Shown here piece after piece: positions 1 to 11,029 of a stretch of 64,000 nucleotides of DNA (within the stretch, counting starts at the first letter, position 1; every line of letters begins with the position of its first letter). The translations under genes were made by a program, and so were the position numbers. Source of the DNA: Phaseolus vulgaris. Its lineage: Eukaryota > Streptophyta > Magnoliopsida > Fabales > Fabaceae. The notes under the pieces were generated by a model. That model saw nothing but the letters and a program-made list of their open reading frames with translations. It had not been told where the DNA came from and searched no databases. The stretch covers positions 6,526,477 through 6,590,476 of the forward strand of contig NC_023754.2 in NCBI RefSeq assembly GCF_000499845.2, written 5' to 3'.

Positions 1-2602
1 TACTAATATTCTTGACCCCCAATCCCCTTTCCTCCTTTGTTTTGCACACATTTTCCCGCCATACCCAAGAAATATGTTTGTGATCTTTGCCCCATGCCCA
101 GAGGAAACTCCTCTGGATGCTAGAGATTTTGTTACAAACTGATTTCGGGGCTTTATAGAAAGAGAGATAAAACAAGGGTATGGAGGTTAAAACCGACTTA
201 ATCAAGCAAACTCTACCTGCAAACGACAGACATTTCCCTTTCCAAGCACTAAGTCTAGCTTTAACTTTTTCGATGACTGGTTCCCAAAATTGCACCCTCC
301 TTGGATTACCACCTATTTGTAACCCCAAATAAGTAAACGGGATTTGCTTGACGCCATAGTTAAGGGTTCTCGCATATAACTCAAGAGAGCTCCTGACGAC
401 CTTTAAACCTGCCATCTTTGATTTATAAAAGTTAACTTTGAGCCCAGATGCTAGTTCAAAAACCCTGAGAATCGCCTTAATTGTGAAAATGTTGGGGAAA
501 GAGTCTTCACACATGAACAGGGTGTCATCAGCAAATTGTAATAAACAACATTCTAACTCAACTCCTCCCACCTTGATACCTCTTAACAAGTTCTCCTTTA
601 AAGCTTTGCATACTAGACCGACCAGACCTTCTGCTACGATTAGGAATAGAAACGGAGTCAGATGGTCACCTTGCCTCAACCCCCTTGAAGGTCTGAACTC
701 CTCCGTCGGACTACCATTAACCAACACAGACACCGTTGTCGTCTCCAAACAACCTTTCTCCCACTTTACCCATTTACTGTGGAACCCTATCCTATGTAAC
801 ATATCCAACAAAAAACTTCACCTAACTGAGTCGTACGCCTTTTCAAAGTCTACATTTAAACACACTCCACTCCTCCGACTTCTCCGTACCTCGTTGATCA
901 CCTCATTATCCATAATGACACTTTCTAACATACCCCTGTCTTTCAAGAAAGTTGATTGAACGTCATCTATAACCAAAGGCGTAACCTCCTTTATACGACA
1001 CAACAACACCTTAGTAATGATCTTATATAGGCTCCCACTAGAGATATAGGCATGAATTGATCAATCATAACAGGGTCTTTCACTTTAGGGACAAGGGCAA
1101 TGAAGGGCGCATTGCATCCCTTTGGGAAGCTCCCAGATTCTTGAAAGATGTACACAACTTCCATGATATCCTTCTTTAAGGCCTCCCAATTGCTCTTAAT
1201 GAAATTAAAGTTAAAGCCATCTGGACCCGGGCTCTTAGTTCCCTCACACATCCACACTGCAGCCTATACTTCTTCCTCTGAAAACCCATCTACCATTCTC
1301 AAGCTAACCGCCTCTAGAAGAGACATGAAGTCCACAGAACCAAGCTTAACATCAAAGTCATAGGTGGCCATGAATCTTTGCTCAAACACGCGTTTAGCTT
1401 CCCTTCGTACAGTTTCCGGTTCTTCACACCACTGATTATCTACTTCGACACCTTTGACTTCATTCCTGAGTCTTCTCCACCTAATAAGAGAGTGATAAAA
1501 TTTGGAATTGGACTCCCCATGCTTAAACCAAATAGATATAGCTTTCTGTCTGTTTAAAGATTCCAGCTTTTTCTCTAAAGCTTCTATTGACTGAGTAACT
1601 CCAATCTTCTTAAATTTTCATCCTCCAAAAGATCACTGTTAGCATCCTTGGCGTCTAGCTTCTCAATCTCCCTCATGATCATACGCTTGTTCTCCTCAAG
1701 GTTCCCAAAAACACTCTTATTCCACTCTTTAAGGTCACCCTTCAACAACTTCAATTTATCTTTGAATTTGGAAATGCTATTTCCCTGCACTTCATTAGAG
1801 TTCCACTTACCCTTCACCAAATCCTTGAAACCAGGTTCCAAAAGCCATGCATCTATTGTTTTAAACGGCTTGGGACCCCAATCTTTAACCCATGACTTGG
1901 CCACTATAGTACAATGATCTGATACCTCCGTCGGTTGTACATATTGCCTACTCATAGGCCACACTTGGAGCCATTCCTTAGAAACTAGGATTCTATCTAA
2001 TCTAATTTTAGCAGACCCATCTGATTTATACCACGTGAACTTTTTACCTACAATAGTAGATCCACCATTAAATTCTTATCACTGAACTCATTGAAATCTC
2101 TAATCTCCTTCTTCTGACTGGTATAACCTCTGACACCTTTCCTTTCTTCTACATACCTAATAGCATTAAAATCACCATAACAACACCACACCTCGTTCTG
2201 GATAGAACTTCTAATAAAAGACAAAGCGTTCCACATGGCAGCCTTAACACTTAACGAGCAAGCAGCATACACATTAATGACAACGCATAAACAATTGGAT
2301 TTAGAATGATGACCAACGACAGCTATGAAACCTCTTCCTGTAACATGAGAACTATAAATGAATGTTTCTTTATCCCACATAGATAGAGTACTCCCTGCCC
2401 CATTCACACCTTCATTGTGTACCCAACCAACTTTATTATCCCCCCACATATCAAAGCACCTACTATCAGAGAACTCTGTAACTTTGGTTTCTTGTATACA
2501 CACAAACTTCGCGCCCTCCTTAGCGATAATCTGCCTGAGGTATTTTTCTTTTATACCTCCCCCTAACCCTCTGATGTTTAGATTGAAGATAATCATATAC
2601 AA
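1..2602 (-). pseudogene. LINE ORF2 remnant: endonuclease plus reverse transcriptase, frameshifted
   Basis: ORF2 would supply target-site nicking and target-primed reverse transcription. The endonuclease part (2602 to 2048) starts with a typical FNLNIRGLGG N-terminus, followed by CIQETK and a YGDFNAIR motif, as in AP-like endonucleases. The frame breaks near 2055; the linker (LDRILVSKEW, then VSDHC) continues in another frame through 1964-1584, and breaks again near 1590. The RT follows with SPGPDGF near 1225, LVPKVKDP near 1090, a further break near 1010, then FLKDRGM and FEKAYDSVR down to 818. The catalytic FADD box is encoded at 524-535. Downstream thumb-region sequence, including SFLWAWGKDH, runs to position 1. 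At least three frameshifts make it non-functional. Family assignment is secure; exact shift points are by eye. Confidence 0.88.
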
Positions 2603-4232
2603 CCACTCTTAGTACCCTTCTTCGACTTACTCAACACTTTTCTGTCCCTACCCTCCAATATCTCCATTTCTTTGAACATAATATCTTCATCCTGTGAGCT
2701 TGTCGCTCCCAACCTTTTGCCGAAGTCCCAAATCCTGGTTGATTCAGATTCAACACACTCTTTCCTAATACGATTATTGGACTCAACAATTTCAGAATCA
2801 AACAAGGCATAAGAGTTTGAACTTGACCTTGTTGAATATTTATTTCCATAGTGTAGAGATCCCAAGCCCCCTTGGAGCGCCACCGCTGCTGAACCGTTCG
2901 GGCCCCCTGCTCCCAAAGTTGATGCATATGACGTACTCTTTCTGCAGTTTGATAAGCGTTCACCGCTATAGAATCCTCCCCTCCACTCCCGATGTCAATC
3001 TTCTTCTTTCCCGTATTTTCCCCACTGCCTTCCACCATAACGAGGTTTAGACGATTGGTTGGATCTGTATGGGAATCCTTTAAACGAAGTGGCGGACTAG
3101 AGATCCCTTTGCTGCCATCAGACATCGACTGCACCGCCCTCGCAATCTCCAGCATCAACGATTGACCGACGTCATGTACTGAAACACATATTCCTCCCAA
3201 AGGAGTTCCTAACCCAGAAACGCACCCAGCACTAGTGCACAATTGGGCCTTTGAACCACTTTCCTTGAATTGGGCCTCATTTAAATTGGGCCTAACACTA
3301 AGATAACTGAACGACTCCACCACTTCTACTAAGTTAGCCAAGGAATTTTGTATAGCCTCACACACAACGTTGACTTGTTGAATGACAGACACAGTTGTCC
3401 CCTCCATTGATACTCCTTGCGGACTCATACCCTTTCTAGTGAAAAGAGGTGCACTTTTTTGCTGATAGGTTTGTAGATCTTCTTCATATTCCCCTTCTAG
3501 ACCCTTTTTTGTTTTTTCCGTTGACCAACCCCTCCCTTCCCCTTTGCTTTTTTCTAGCCACCAGTAGCTCCCTCCTTCTTCACCCCTTTCTTCGTTACTT
3601 AATTTTGCAGAGAAAAGAGAATCTTCAACAAAAGATTCAAAAGACCAAATACTATCAGAGGAACCTTCATGGTTATAAGCACACTTGCATTTATTATCTT
3701 CTCCGTCATAATAATTCACCTCCTCAACAATGGTAACGTTGTACATACTCACATTAATCTGAAAGCCCTTAGCTAGCTCTGCCTTACGAGACTTTAACGC
3801 ACGCACCTGAAAACGAGCATACTCCAGACGGTTCCAAGACAGGGTAGCTTCGTCAACTTCCACCAGTGTTGCTACTTCCTTTGTGACCTTTGAGAAACAC
3901 TCCTTACTCCATAAATGTAATGGTAGTCCATAACATCTAACCCAGACTCATTTATAGCTAACCACAAGAGACTTTGACCAAGGTTTAATGTCTTCGAAGA
4001 AACAGTCGAACCAATCGTTGTTAAGTTTAACGATGTCTTCCATTCTTTCCTCTGCCTTAGGGGTCAAAAGAACGAGATTATCGCCCAGAAATTTCACCTT
4101 GAACATGCTCATCCCCCCTTAATACATTCTTCCTGTAGCATCTCAAAGTTAAGCTCATCCATCCTACAACCAACTGTTTGTCATCCATGGCAAGATATGC
4201 TCCTTAGTCGTAAAACTGGGACCTCTCCTTAT
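2593..4232 (-). pseudogene. LINE ORF1 (gag-like, DUF4283-type) remnant
   Basis: The N-terminal part resembles the DUF4283-like RNA-binding region of plant LINE ORF1 proteins: KFLGDNLVLLTPKAEERM near 4100, then WFDCFFEDIKPWSKS, and after a stop WVRCYGLPLHLWSKECF near 3930. The stop is a TGA read at 3948-3950. A run of six G at about 4113-4118 and a spot near 4150 also shift the frame, since sensible ORF1 sequence (TKEHILPWMTNSWL) lies upstream in another frame. The long open stretch 3863-2631 is acidic and low in known motifs; a further shift near 2920 moves the natural C-terminus into the frame ending at 2593, just before ORF2. Role by family: RNA-binding chaperone of the LINE particle. Non-functional. 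Confidence 0.75.
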
Positions 4233-4280
4233 GTCACGAGTTGTGCATGGAATATTCATTGTTGCATGGCACAATAAATT

Positions 4281-4814
4281 TGAAAAAGCAAAGGTTAAGA
4301 TGGTAAAAACAACTTTTGGTTGTTCTCTTTCTCTAGATATCAGCTTATCTCACCGAAGAAGTCAAAAACCTATTCTTTTGTATTTCTACGCTACCCATTC
4401 CTCCATAATTAGAGGATTCAAATAGAAAAATAGTTTGCTTTTCTTTTCGGTTGAATAATAATCACCTAGATACAAATAGTACACCAAAGAATAATATAAT
4501 AAAAGTTTAATTTTTTTATTTTGGATTCTGTTTTCATCAATGTTCGGTTTATAAAATAAAATAAAATAAACTAACTACTTTAATTTTTAAAGTTTTTATT
4601 TTTATTTGTCATTTTCAAAATTCAGTATAATATTAATTAATTTTTTTTTAGTTTTTGTAAAAATTATTATTTTTTATTATAAGGATAGAAAATATATGAA
4701 ATATATTTTTCACGCAAAAGTTTTGATTATTTCTTTTCGTATTTTAACCAGTTTTATTAATCCTACGTTTAATTAGAAAGGTATAGGTATTTGGACATGA
4801 ATAATAATTAAAGT
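4281..4814. other. AT-rich intergenic stretch, no gene seen
   Basis: Mostly A and T with poly-T and poly-A runs. A 64-codon open frame beginning at 4231 overlaps the LINE 5' end and resembles nothing I recognise. No promoter, RNA gene or repeat structure could be supported. Confidence 0.6.
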
Positions 4815-5389
4815 TGTTCTTGCCGAATAACTTGCTCGTCAGTTGACTCTGATGACAAGCTCTTGCTCCATCTTTCCTGTTGATTGCACTCCGACGATCA
4901 AGTCAGTACAGGACTTATAGAATTTAAGAAGTAGTAAGTTTCATTCTTAGAAACAATGTACCTTTACCTGGGGTCTCAAGCCCTTTTATAGTTTTATCTC
5001 TTGTAACAACTTTCTATCACGAGAATCTAATCTCAACTGAAAATATTCTCAATAGGAGCTACACATTCCGTTCAAGGGCGCCTGCTCTCAAGGTGCCACA
5101 ATAGAACAAATATTGTCTCCAAAAGTGCATAAAATAATAACAGAATAACCACCAGGGTACCAACTCATGTACCAACATCAGGGGGTCGAGTCTGTTTACG
5201 TAGGCACCCTCTCTATGGTGCTACGCTATATTTCATTATACATGCAACCTAACATCTGCGTGTCCTAAAACACATGGGCTTAGGTTAAAAAAGAAAGACA
5301 CTTACTTGACCTATACCCCATACGTACTAAGCATACCCCTAGGTCCACAATTACCCTTCGCTAGCCGGATTGAATGTGAATTTTTAACA
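4815..5389 (-). repeat. Solo-LTR-like repeat of the TGTTCT(C/T)GCC family
   Basis: Read on the minus strand it has an AACTATAAAAGGG TATA box (about 4981-4993), then GGTACATTG, then TGACTTGATCGTCGGAGTGC (about 4887-4906), and ends in GGCAAGAACA at 4815. The same order and words occur in the repeat at 41817-52166 (split by a CACTA element), and weaker versions at 10164 and 29525. The pattern TATA, R/U5 word, terminal CA is what an LTR would show. No second LTR or coding sequence is next to it, hence the solo-LTR reading. The right boundary (TAACA at 5389) is tentative and no clean target duplication was found. Confidence 0.5.
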
Positions 5390-7070
5390 TAAATGTAAAT
5401 AGAATATTAATTTGTATATTTAATTGATTTGTGGTTTTGTTTATATGACTTATGCTGAATGAAGATGGTTGTATAGAATGATAAGAATTCTATGAATTTG
5501 AAGTCACAAATCTGGGATGATATGTGAACCATTGTTTGAGTTGTGTATTAAGTAAAGACACTTATGAGAGATCTCTTACTTCATTATTATTCTAACTCAC
5601 AGACTAAGATACCAGACAATGAGAAGTTGAGGAGAGAATTCTTGCACATTGTGTATATATGCAACTTAAGTTGTAATTAACTTACCATGATCCATTATTC
5701 TTAGGTTTGTTTGTTAATCTAAATCTTTGTTTGGATTAGATGTTAGTATCTGATATGACATACTTAATACGAGTCTTCCAGAAGGTGTCAATTGATATTC
5801 CATCTTTTGAATATCCTTTGATGTATACATGTGTGATCTACATGATTTTTGTATCTTTGTGTTTGATGGAATTGAATTGTTTTTGGATTGTTAATCAAAA
5901 TGCTTTCTTTTATATACATATTTTTTCATATTAAAAATTTATTTAAAAAAGAGTCAATTGTATGTGATGTTTGTGTATGATTTGTTATAATTATATTATA
6001 TACATGTGCAAATATAAATATAGGTGAAAAATACCTCTATAAGAGATTAAAGATTTATTTTAGACTATTTTTAAAATTTGTATTTGTATATATTTTATTA
6101 TATTTAAATTGTATATTGAAATACTAAATGTTTTGCATAAATCCTTTGTTGGATTTATAATGAAGTAAATAATTTTATTATGGTGTTGCATGTATTATCG
6201 GTGATAAAAAAATATACTAAATATGAAAAAGTTATAAAAAAAAATTATGTAAAAATGTGTGTATTAAAAATGTAAATTATCAAAATTTATCAATAACAAC
6301 TATTTTTAGCAAAAATAATTTAAAATTTTTAGTATACCAAATAAATATTTTTCGCGTCACTTTTTATTGACATCAAAATATATATTCATATAGGTAATTA
6401 ATAACTCGTATAACAAACTATTTAAAACCTAAAATAAACCTATTATATAAAAGTCAATCATTTTTTTATTCTAAAAGATAGTTTAAAAAGTATATTGTAT
6501 CCTTAACAAAAGTCATAAATCTAAACCCTAAACAAATAACATGGTTTTGAGATTTTATTTTTTATTTTATATTTTAAGAGATGGAAAAATCATGAGGTTC
6601 AATAGTTTTATGCCTTTATTTAATAATTTGTTTCTTATAGTTTCAAAAATATTTTTAATATTTTAATCTCTATACATAATAATACTATTTTTTATTTTTT
6701 ATGAAAAAAATTAAATTTTATTAATAAATTATTGATATAATCAATATTAATCAAAAATCAATTTCATCAGCTTGGTGTAAAGTAATTCTTGATAATTAAT
6801 TTCATTTAGAAAAAAAAAATCAGTTTTTACATAAGAAAAATAGTGTGCGTGTGTGTGTATATAAAAGTTAAAAAAGTAATCTAAATATAATCATAAATTA
6901 CAAATGATAATTTCACAGTTGAAATTGAAATTGAAATTTCAAACCATTCCTTTATACCAAAAACAGCTGAAATCAAGAAAAATAATATTCTTCGAACACA
7001 TTATTATTCACAATTTGTAATACATTTTATTAAAGTATAAAAAATAGTCTGTGCAAATAATATAAAAAAA
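5390..7070. other. AT-rich intergenic DNA, no gene seen
   Basis: Long A/T runs and frequent stops in all frames. A 64-codon frame at 5740-5934 has no recognisable domain. A short (GT)n run lies near 6845-6860. Confidence 0.6.
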
Positions 7071-7480
7071 TTCACACTGATATTCAGTTACAAATTTCCT
7101 GACATGCTGTAAAATAATTATGTTAAAAATTATATCAATAGTAATTTCTAATTGAAAGATAATCTTGTTGAGTGTGAAGTCAAGACCAATTGGACTGGGT
7201 TGAGTAGAAACCATGTTTTAATGAGTGAGTTTAATCATTGTGTCCCCTTTATAATCTATATTTGAGGATTACAATTGAGGATTTTCACATTGATATTCAG
7301 TTACAAATGTCCTGACATGCTATTAACTGTAAAATAATTATGTTAAAAATTATATCAATAGCAATTTCTAATTGAAAGATAATCTTGTTGAGTGTGAAGT
7401 CAGGACCAATTGGGCTGGACTGAGTAGACACCATGTTTTAGTAAGTGAGCTTAATTATTGTATCCCCTTTATAATCTCTA
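7071..7480 (+). repeat. Local tandem duplication of copia left flank plus LTR start
   Basis: The sequence beginning ttcacactgatattcag at 7071 runs into an LTR start (TGTTGAGTGTGAAG) at 7166. The same flank and LTR start recur at 7284 and 7386, an offset of 213-220 bp with a few substitutions and one short indel. The first copy stops about 100 bp into the LTR. So the insertion junction itself has been duplicated in tandem after the element landed. Confidence 0.8.
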
Positions 7481-7658
7481 TTTAAAGAGATCATTGTACT
7501 TGTAATTGGTGTGCAACAGAATAGAAATAAAAACCTAATAGTTGCCCGTGTGGATGTAGGTTGCAGTTGGCGACCGAACCATGTTAAATCCTGTGTTGTT
7601 TATTTTCTACAGTTAATTCGTGATTTTGTGTGTTGCTTCCATGTGCATTTTTTTCCCA
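7386..7658 (+). repeat. 5' LTR of copia remnant
   Basis: Begins TGTTGAGTGTGAAG and matches 9709-9989 over its length. The end is either the CA at 7645-7646 or, extending the match between the two copies, the CA at 7657-7658; the longer version is given. Confidence 0.82.
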
Positions 7659-7736
7659 TAAAGTGACATTAGACCTTAGTTTGTTTACACACTAGAGCGA
7701 TCAGCAGAAATTAATCGACGAGACGTGAAAATTGCG

Positions 7737-7966
7737 GTTGCAGTGGCGTCCCAAAACTAGGGTTTTGCAGGCACCGCAATAGCGTCCCAAAGCTAGGGTT
7801 TTGCAGAGACGACAGCAACGTCCCAAACCTAGGGTTTTGCAGAGGCGACAACAACATTCCAAAGCTAAGGTTTCGCAGGGGCGGCATCGACATCTCCAAG
7901 CTAGGGTTTTGCAAAGGCGGCAGCAGCGTCCCAAAGCTAGGGTTTCGCAGAGTGCGGCGCAACGAA
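7737..7966 (+). repeat. 36-bp minisatellite (six units) in the copia leader
   Basis: The word CTAGGGTTTTGCAG or a close variant starts at 7757, 7793, 7829, 7865, 7901 and 7937, exactly 36 bp apart. Because 36 is a multiple of three, several frames stay open on both strands; I treat those open frames as repeat artefacts. Each unit holds AAACCCTAG on the minus strand, close to the plant telo-box. Confidence 0.9.
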
Positions 7967-8054
7967 CAGGTGCAAATTTTTGTGTCTCTTTATTTAAAAA
8001 AAAATTCCAAGATCTGAAATTAGTTGCACTGAGTATCTCGTCTAGTCGTTTGAG

Positions 8055-8909
8055 ATGGCAGAAGACGGGAAGTTCTGGATTGAAAGATTCGATGGTACAA
8101 ATTTCAGTTGGTGGAAAATGCAAATTGAGGATTTGCTAGTTCAGAAAGATTTGGACGTGGTTTGGGGTGACAAGCCAGAAAAGATGTCTGATACAGAGTG
8201 GGCAGCTTTTGATTGGAAAGTTATGTCCGTTATCCGACTCTCTTTGACCAAGAATGTGGCCTTCAATATTCTGAAGGAGAAGACAACGAAAGGTATCATG
8301 GAAACATTGTCTAACATGTACGAGAAGCCATTCGCTGCAAACAAGGTGTTTCTAATTTGAGAATTGATAAACACAAAGATGAAGGAAGACAGTTCAGTTA
8401 TTGAGCACATCAATAAAATGAATTCGATCTTAGCCAGACTTATGTCATTGGGCATTAAAATCGATGATGAAGTTCACGCTTTACTATTGTTATCATCTTT
8501 GCCTGACAGTTGGTCCGGAACGGTTACAGCAGTTACCAGTTCAGCAGGACTCGATGGATTCACTTTTGAGAAGATTCATGATCTCATTCTTGGAGAAGAC
8601 GTCCGAAGAAGGAGTTTTGAGGAATTATCTAGTGAATCGCTATATGTCATCAGAGGTAAGAAAGATATCAGAGATAGTGGGAGTAAGAACAAAAGAAGAA
8701 GTCAGTCAAAGACTCGGGATTGCTCAAGTGTAACATGTTGGAACTGTAAGGAGGTGGGGCATTTCAGGAATCAATGTCCAAATGATAAACAAGTCAACAT
8801 TGCAAAAGACTTCGCGAACGAGGACCTCTTAGTCTGTTGCGCGGATAACAGTGTGGATTCTTGGGTCATGGATTCTGGTGCTTTCATTTCATGCTACCCA
8901 CAACAGTGA
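8055..8909 (+). pseudogene. Copia gag polyprotein remnant
   Basis: The start at 8055 gives an N-terminus with the usual FDGTNFSWWKMQIEDLL of Tnt1-like copia gag (DUF4219/UBN2 region), continuing to VFLI where a TGA at 8358-8360 interrupts the frame. The frame resumes immediately in the same phase with ELINTKMKED and runs through the capsid-like part (LLLLSSLPDSW) to one CCHC zinc knuckle, CWNCKEVGHFRNQC, encoded at about 8737-8778. It then enters protease at WVMDSGA (8862 onward). The stop looks like a CGA to TGA change, typical of methylation decay, and a shift at about 8882 ends the frame. Gag would form the particle and bind RNA; this copy cannot make a full product. Confidence 0.85.
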
Positions 8910-9211
8910 AGAATCTAGTTATTGGGGACTTTGGAAAGGTAAGACTAGCAGACAACAAAACTCTTGATGTTACGGGAATGGATGACATAGTGTTGAAGAC
9001 GCTAGTCGGTTTCTGGACTTTGAAGGATGTTAGGGTTGTTCCAAGCTTGACGAAAGTTTGATTTCTGTTAGGCAGTTGGACGAACAAGGACATGATGTGA
9101 ATTTCATAAATCAGCAGTGGAAGGTCGTCAAGGGAAATCTTGTCATGGACCGCGGAAGAAAGAGAGGTTCATTTTATATGGTCGAATTACCGTCCCAATT
9201 TAGAAGATAAA
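8861..9211 (+). pseudogene. Copia protease and start of gag-pre-integrase, frameshifted
   Basis: Continuing from the DSGA catalytic motif, protease sequence is spread over three frames: FHATHNS in one, then NLVIGDFGKVRLADNKTL and GFWTLKDVRVVPSL, then LISVRQLDEQGHDVNF from about 9059. It ends at a stop about 9211 after VELPSQFRR. The order is normal for copia PR leading into gag-pre-integrase, but the latter and all later pol domains are absent. Confidence 0.78.
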
Positions 9212-9708
9212 CAAAGTCTGGTTCACAGAATCTCGTGGGCAGAAGAGAGTTGTCTTTACAAGAGAGAAACCTAGAGCCACAGGTCAGATTTAGGATGAAC
9301 GAGCATGGAAAGTTCAGGTAGACCAGTCAGAGGTACTTATGGCAGTGGGAGCACGGGTCGTGTTTCAGCTGAGGTCCCTAAACGATAGTGGGTTAGGAGA
9401 ACTAGTATTCCAGTTGTTGAAACATCTTCAGAAAATTTCTTGTTGAGTATTGAGAGTGTTTGTTCTCAGACTATTCCAAGATCTGTTCAGGATCTGACAG
9501 TTCGTGTAAGTGGGAGCCAGTAGGAACAGAGAACGGATCAGTGCCAGTTTCAATTATGACTAATGTGTTAAAATTCAGGGGAGGTTCAACGAAGCCTTCA
9601 AAATGATTAAGAAGGCTGGTTGCAACTAGTGGTGAAACATTGAGTTCTGGTGACAAATTACAGAAGTACATGTAGGTGAACATTGTTTTGTGGCTTCAAG
9701 TGGGAGAT
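9212..9708 (+). other. Residual internal copia sequence, non-coding
   Basis: The sequence between the truncated protease and the 3' LTR has no long frame. It probably derives from the pol-proximal or 3' untranslated part left by the deletion, because it leads directly into the polypurine tract and LTR. Confidence 0.5.
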
Positions 9709-9989
9709 TGTTGAGTGTGAAGCCAGAACCAATTGAGTTGGGCTGAGTAGACACCATGTTTTAGTGAGTGAGCTTAATCATTGTGTCCCCTTTATAATAT
9801 CTATTTATCTTTATTTAAAGATATCATTGTACTTGTAATTGGTGTGCAACATAATAGAAATAAAACCTAATAGTTGCCCGTGTGGATGTAGGTTGCAGTT
9901 GGCGACCGAACCACGTTAAATCTTGTGTTGTTTATTTTCTACAGTTGATTCATGATTACGTGTGTTGCTTCCATGTGCATTTTATTTCA
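9709..9989 (+). repeat. 3' LTR of copia remnant
   Basis: Begins TGTTGAGTGTGAAG directly after GTGGGAGAT and matches the 5' LTR, with an extra ATCTTTATTTA-like segment near 9805. It ends at a CA near 9979 or 9989. Confidence 0.82.
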
Positions 9990-10163
9990 ATCAAATCTTT
10001 ACACCAATAATACTTAAAAACTAAACTTAGTTTCTAAAACATATTTTATGTTAAAGTTTAAAAAATATAATATAAGAAACACTTGTGTGTGAATACTTGA
10101 AAATGATTGGAAGCATTATTTATTTGGGTGAGTTTTGTGATTAAGGAAAGTGTTTGGATGATG

Positions 10164-10645
10164 TGTTCTCAAACAGGATTGAGACCTAGAGAACTATTGA
10201 AACTGCTCTTTCACTCTCTTGATTGGTCGGTCGGATTGCACTTCAGTTCCTTTCCTAGGAAGCTCCTTCTTCTCCTTTACTCGTTTCACCTCTCGGTCTT
10301 CTCGTAACCAAGACTCGGATGGTACTTGCAAAAGGCACTCCGACTCTCAAGTCAGTTTTAGTATTCAACACTCAGTTATCTGAGTACTGTATGGTGATGT
10401 ACCTAGTTCTTGGAATTTGTGCTATTTATATTATTTTAGTAGGTCTTTCTTATTGGGTCAATTAGAGAGCTTGGGTCGTGTTTAAAAGTGTATTACCTAG
10501 TTCTTGATTGTTGATTAGTTTTACTAACTCTGCTTAAGCATAATTGGATTCATGGTGTCAGTCGGCTCATTGATAGAGGCCGAGACATAGTATCGGTCGT
10601 ACGACTCTCACCGATACATGACGTATTATTTTAGTTTTCATTTAC
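10164..10645 (-). repeat. Possible solo-LTR-like repeat, diverged TGTTCT family
   Basis: Read on the minus strand it shows a TATA-like AATATAAATAG (near 10425-10437), GGTACATCACC, ACTGACTTGAGAGTCGGAGT (near 10338-10358) and an end at GAGAACA (10164). The order matches the repeats at 4815 and 41817. The far boundary is not clear. Confidence 0.4.
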
Positions 10646-10996
10646 AGGAAGAAAATATATTTTTTTATTTTTAAATATAAATTTTAAGTACTTTTATTTT
10701 ATTTTATAATATTTTATCTAAAAGACTTTAACTTTAATTAATGTTTAATATTTAGTTATACAACTATAATATCTTTTTGTATTTTATGAATTTTGTTCTT
10801 ACACATGAGAAGATGGGAAAGTGGTAGTTTGATTAATATTATTTGGGCTTTTGTGTTGTTTGTTTGTTGGGTAAATTCACCGTGCTGTTGCCGGAGCCCG
10901 TGCCGGTGCCGGTGGGATTTTTATTCATTTTTTTTAAAGAGTTTATGTTTTCTTCACAATTGTACAAAAACCTTCATCATTTCAATACATATTGAT

Positions 10997-11029
<33 letters not shown>

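Larger units (their letters stand above)
1..4280 (-). mobile_element. L1-type LINE (non-LTR retrotransposon), decayed, 3' part beyond the left edge
   Basis: Read on the minus strand this stretch shows, in order, a plant LINE ORF1 (about 4232 to 2593) and ORF2 with an endonuclease followed by a reverse transcriptase (2602 down to 1). The RT continues off the window, so the 3' UTR and poly-A tail are not seen. The frame changes at several points and ORF1 has an in-frame stop at 3948-3950, so the copy is dead. The 5' end is placed near 4280 only because coding similarity to ORF1 stops there; no target duplication could be checked. Confidence 0.9.
7386..9989 (+). mobile_element. Ty1/copia element with large internal deletion
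   Basis: Two LTRs (7386-7658 and 9709-9989) flank a short interior with gag and the start of protease only; integrase, reverse transcriptase and RNase H are gone. A polypurine tract GTGGGAGAT precedes the 3' LTR and a degenerate primer binding region follows the 5' LTR near 7664. The LTRs differ by several substitutions and a roughly 10-bp indel, and the gag carries a stop and shifts, so this is an old non-autonomous remnant. No clear 5-bp target duplication was found; the left flank is rearranged. Confidence 0.88.

Noticed and set aside
438..959. 173-codon plus-strand frame
   Set aside because: It is the antisense of the LINE reverse transcriptase, including its FADD box.
7701..8123. Open frames on both strands over the 36-bp repeat
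   Set aside because: The repeat period is a multiple of three, so frames stay open by structure; no domain or start context.
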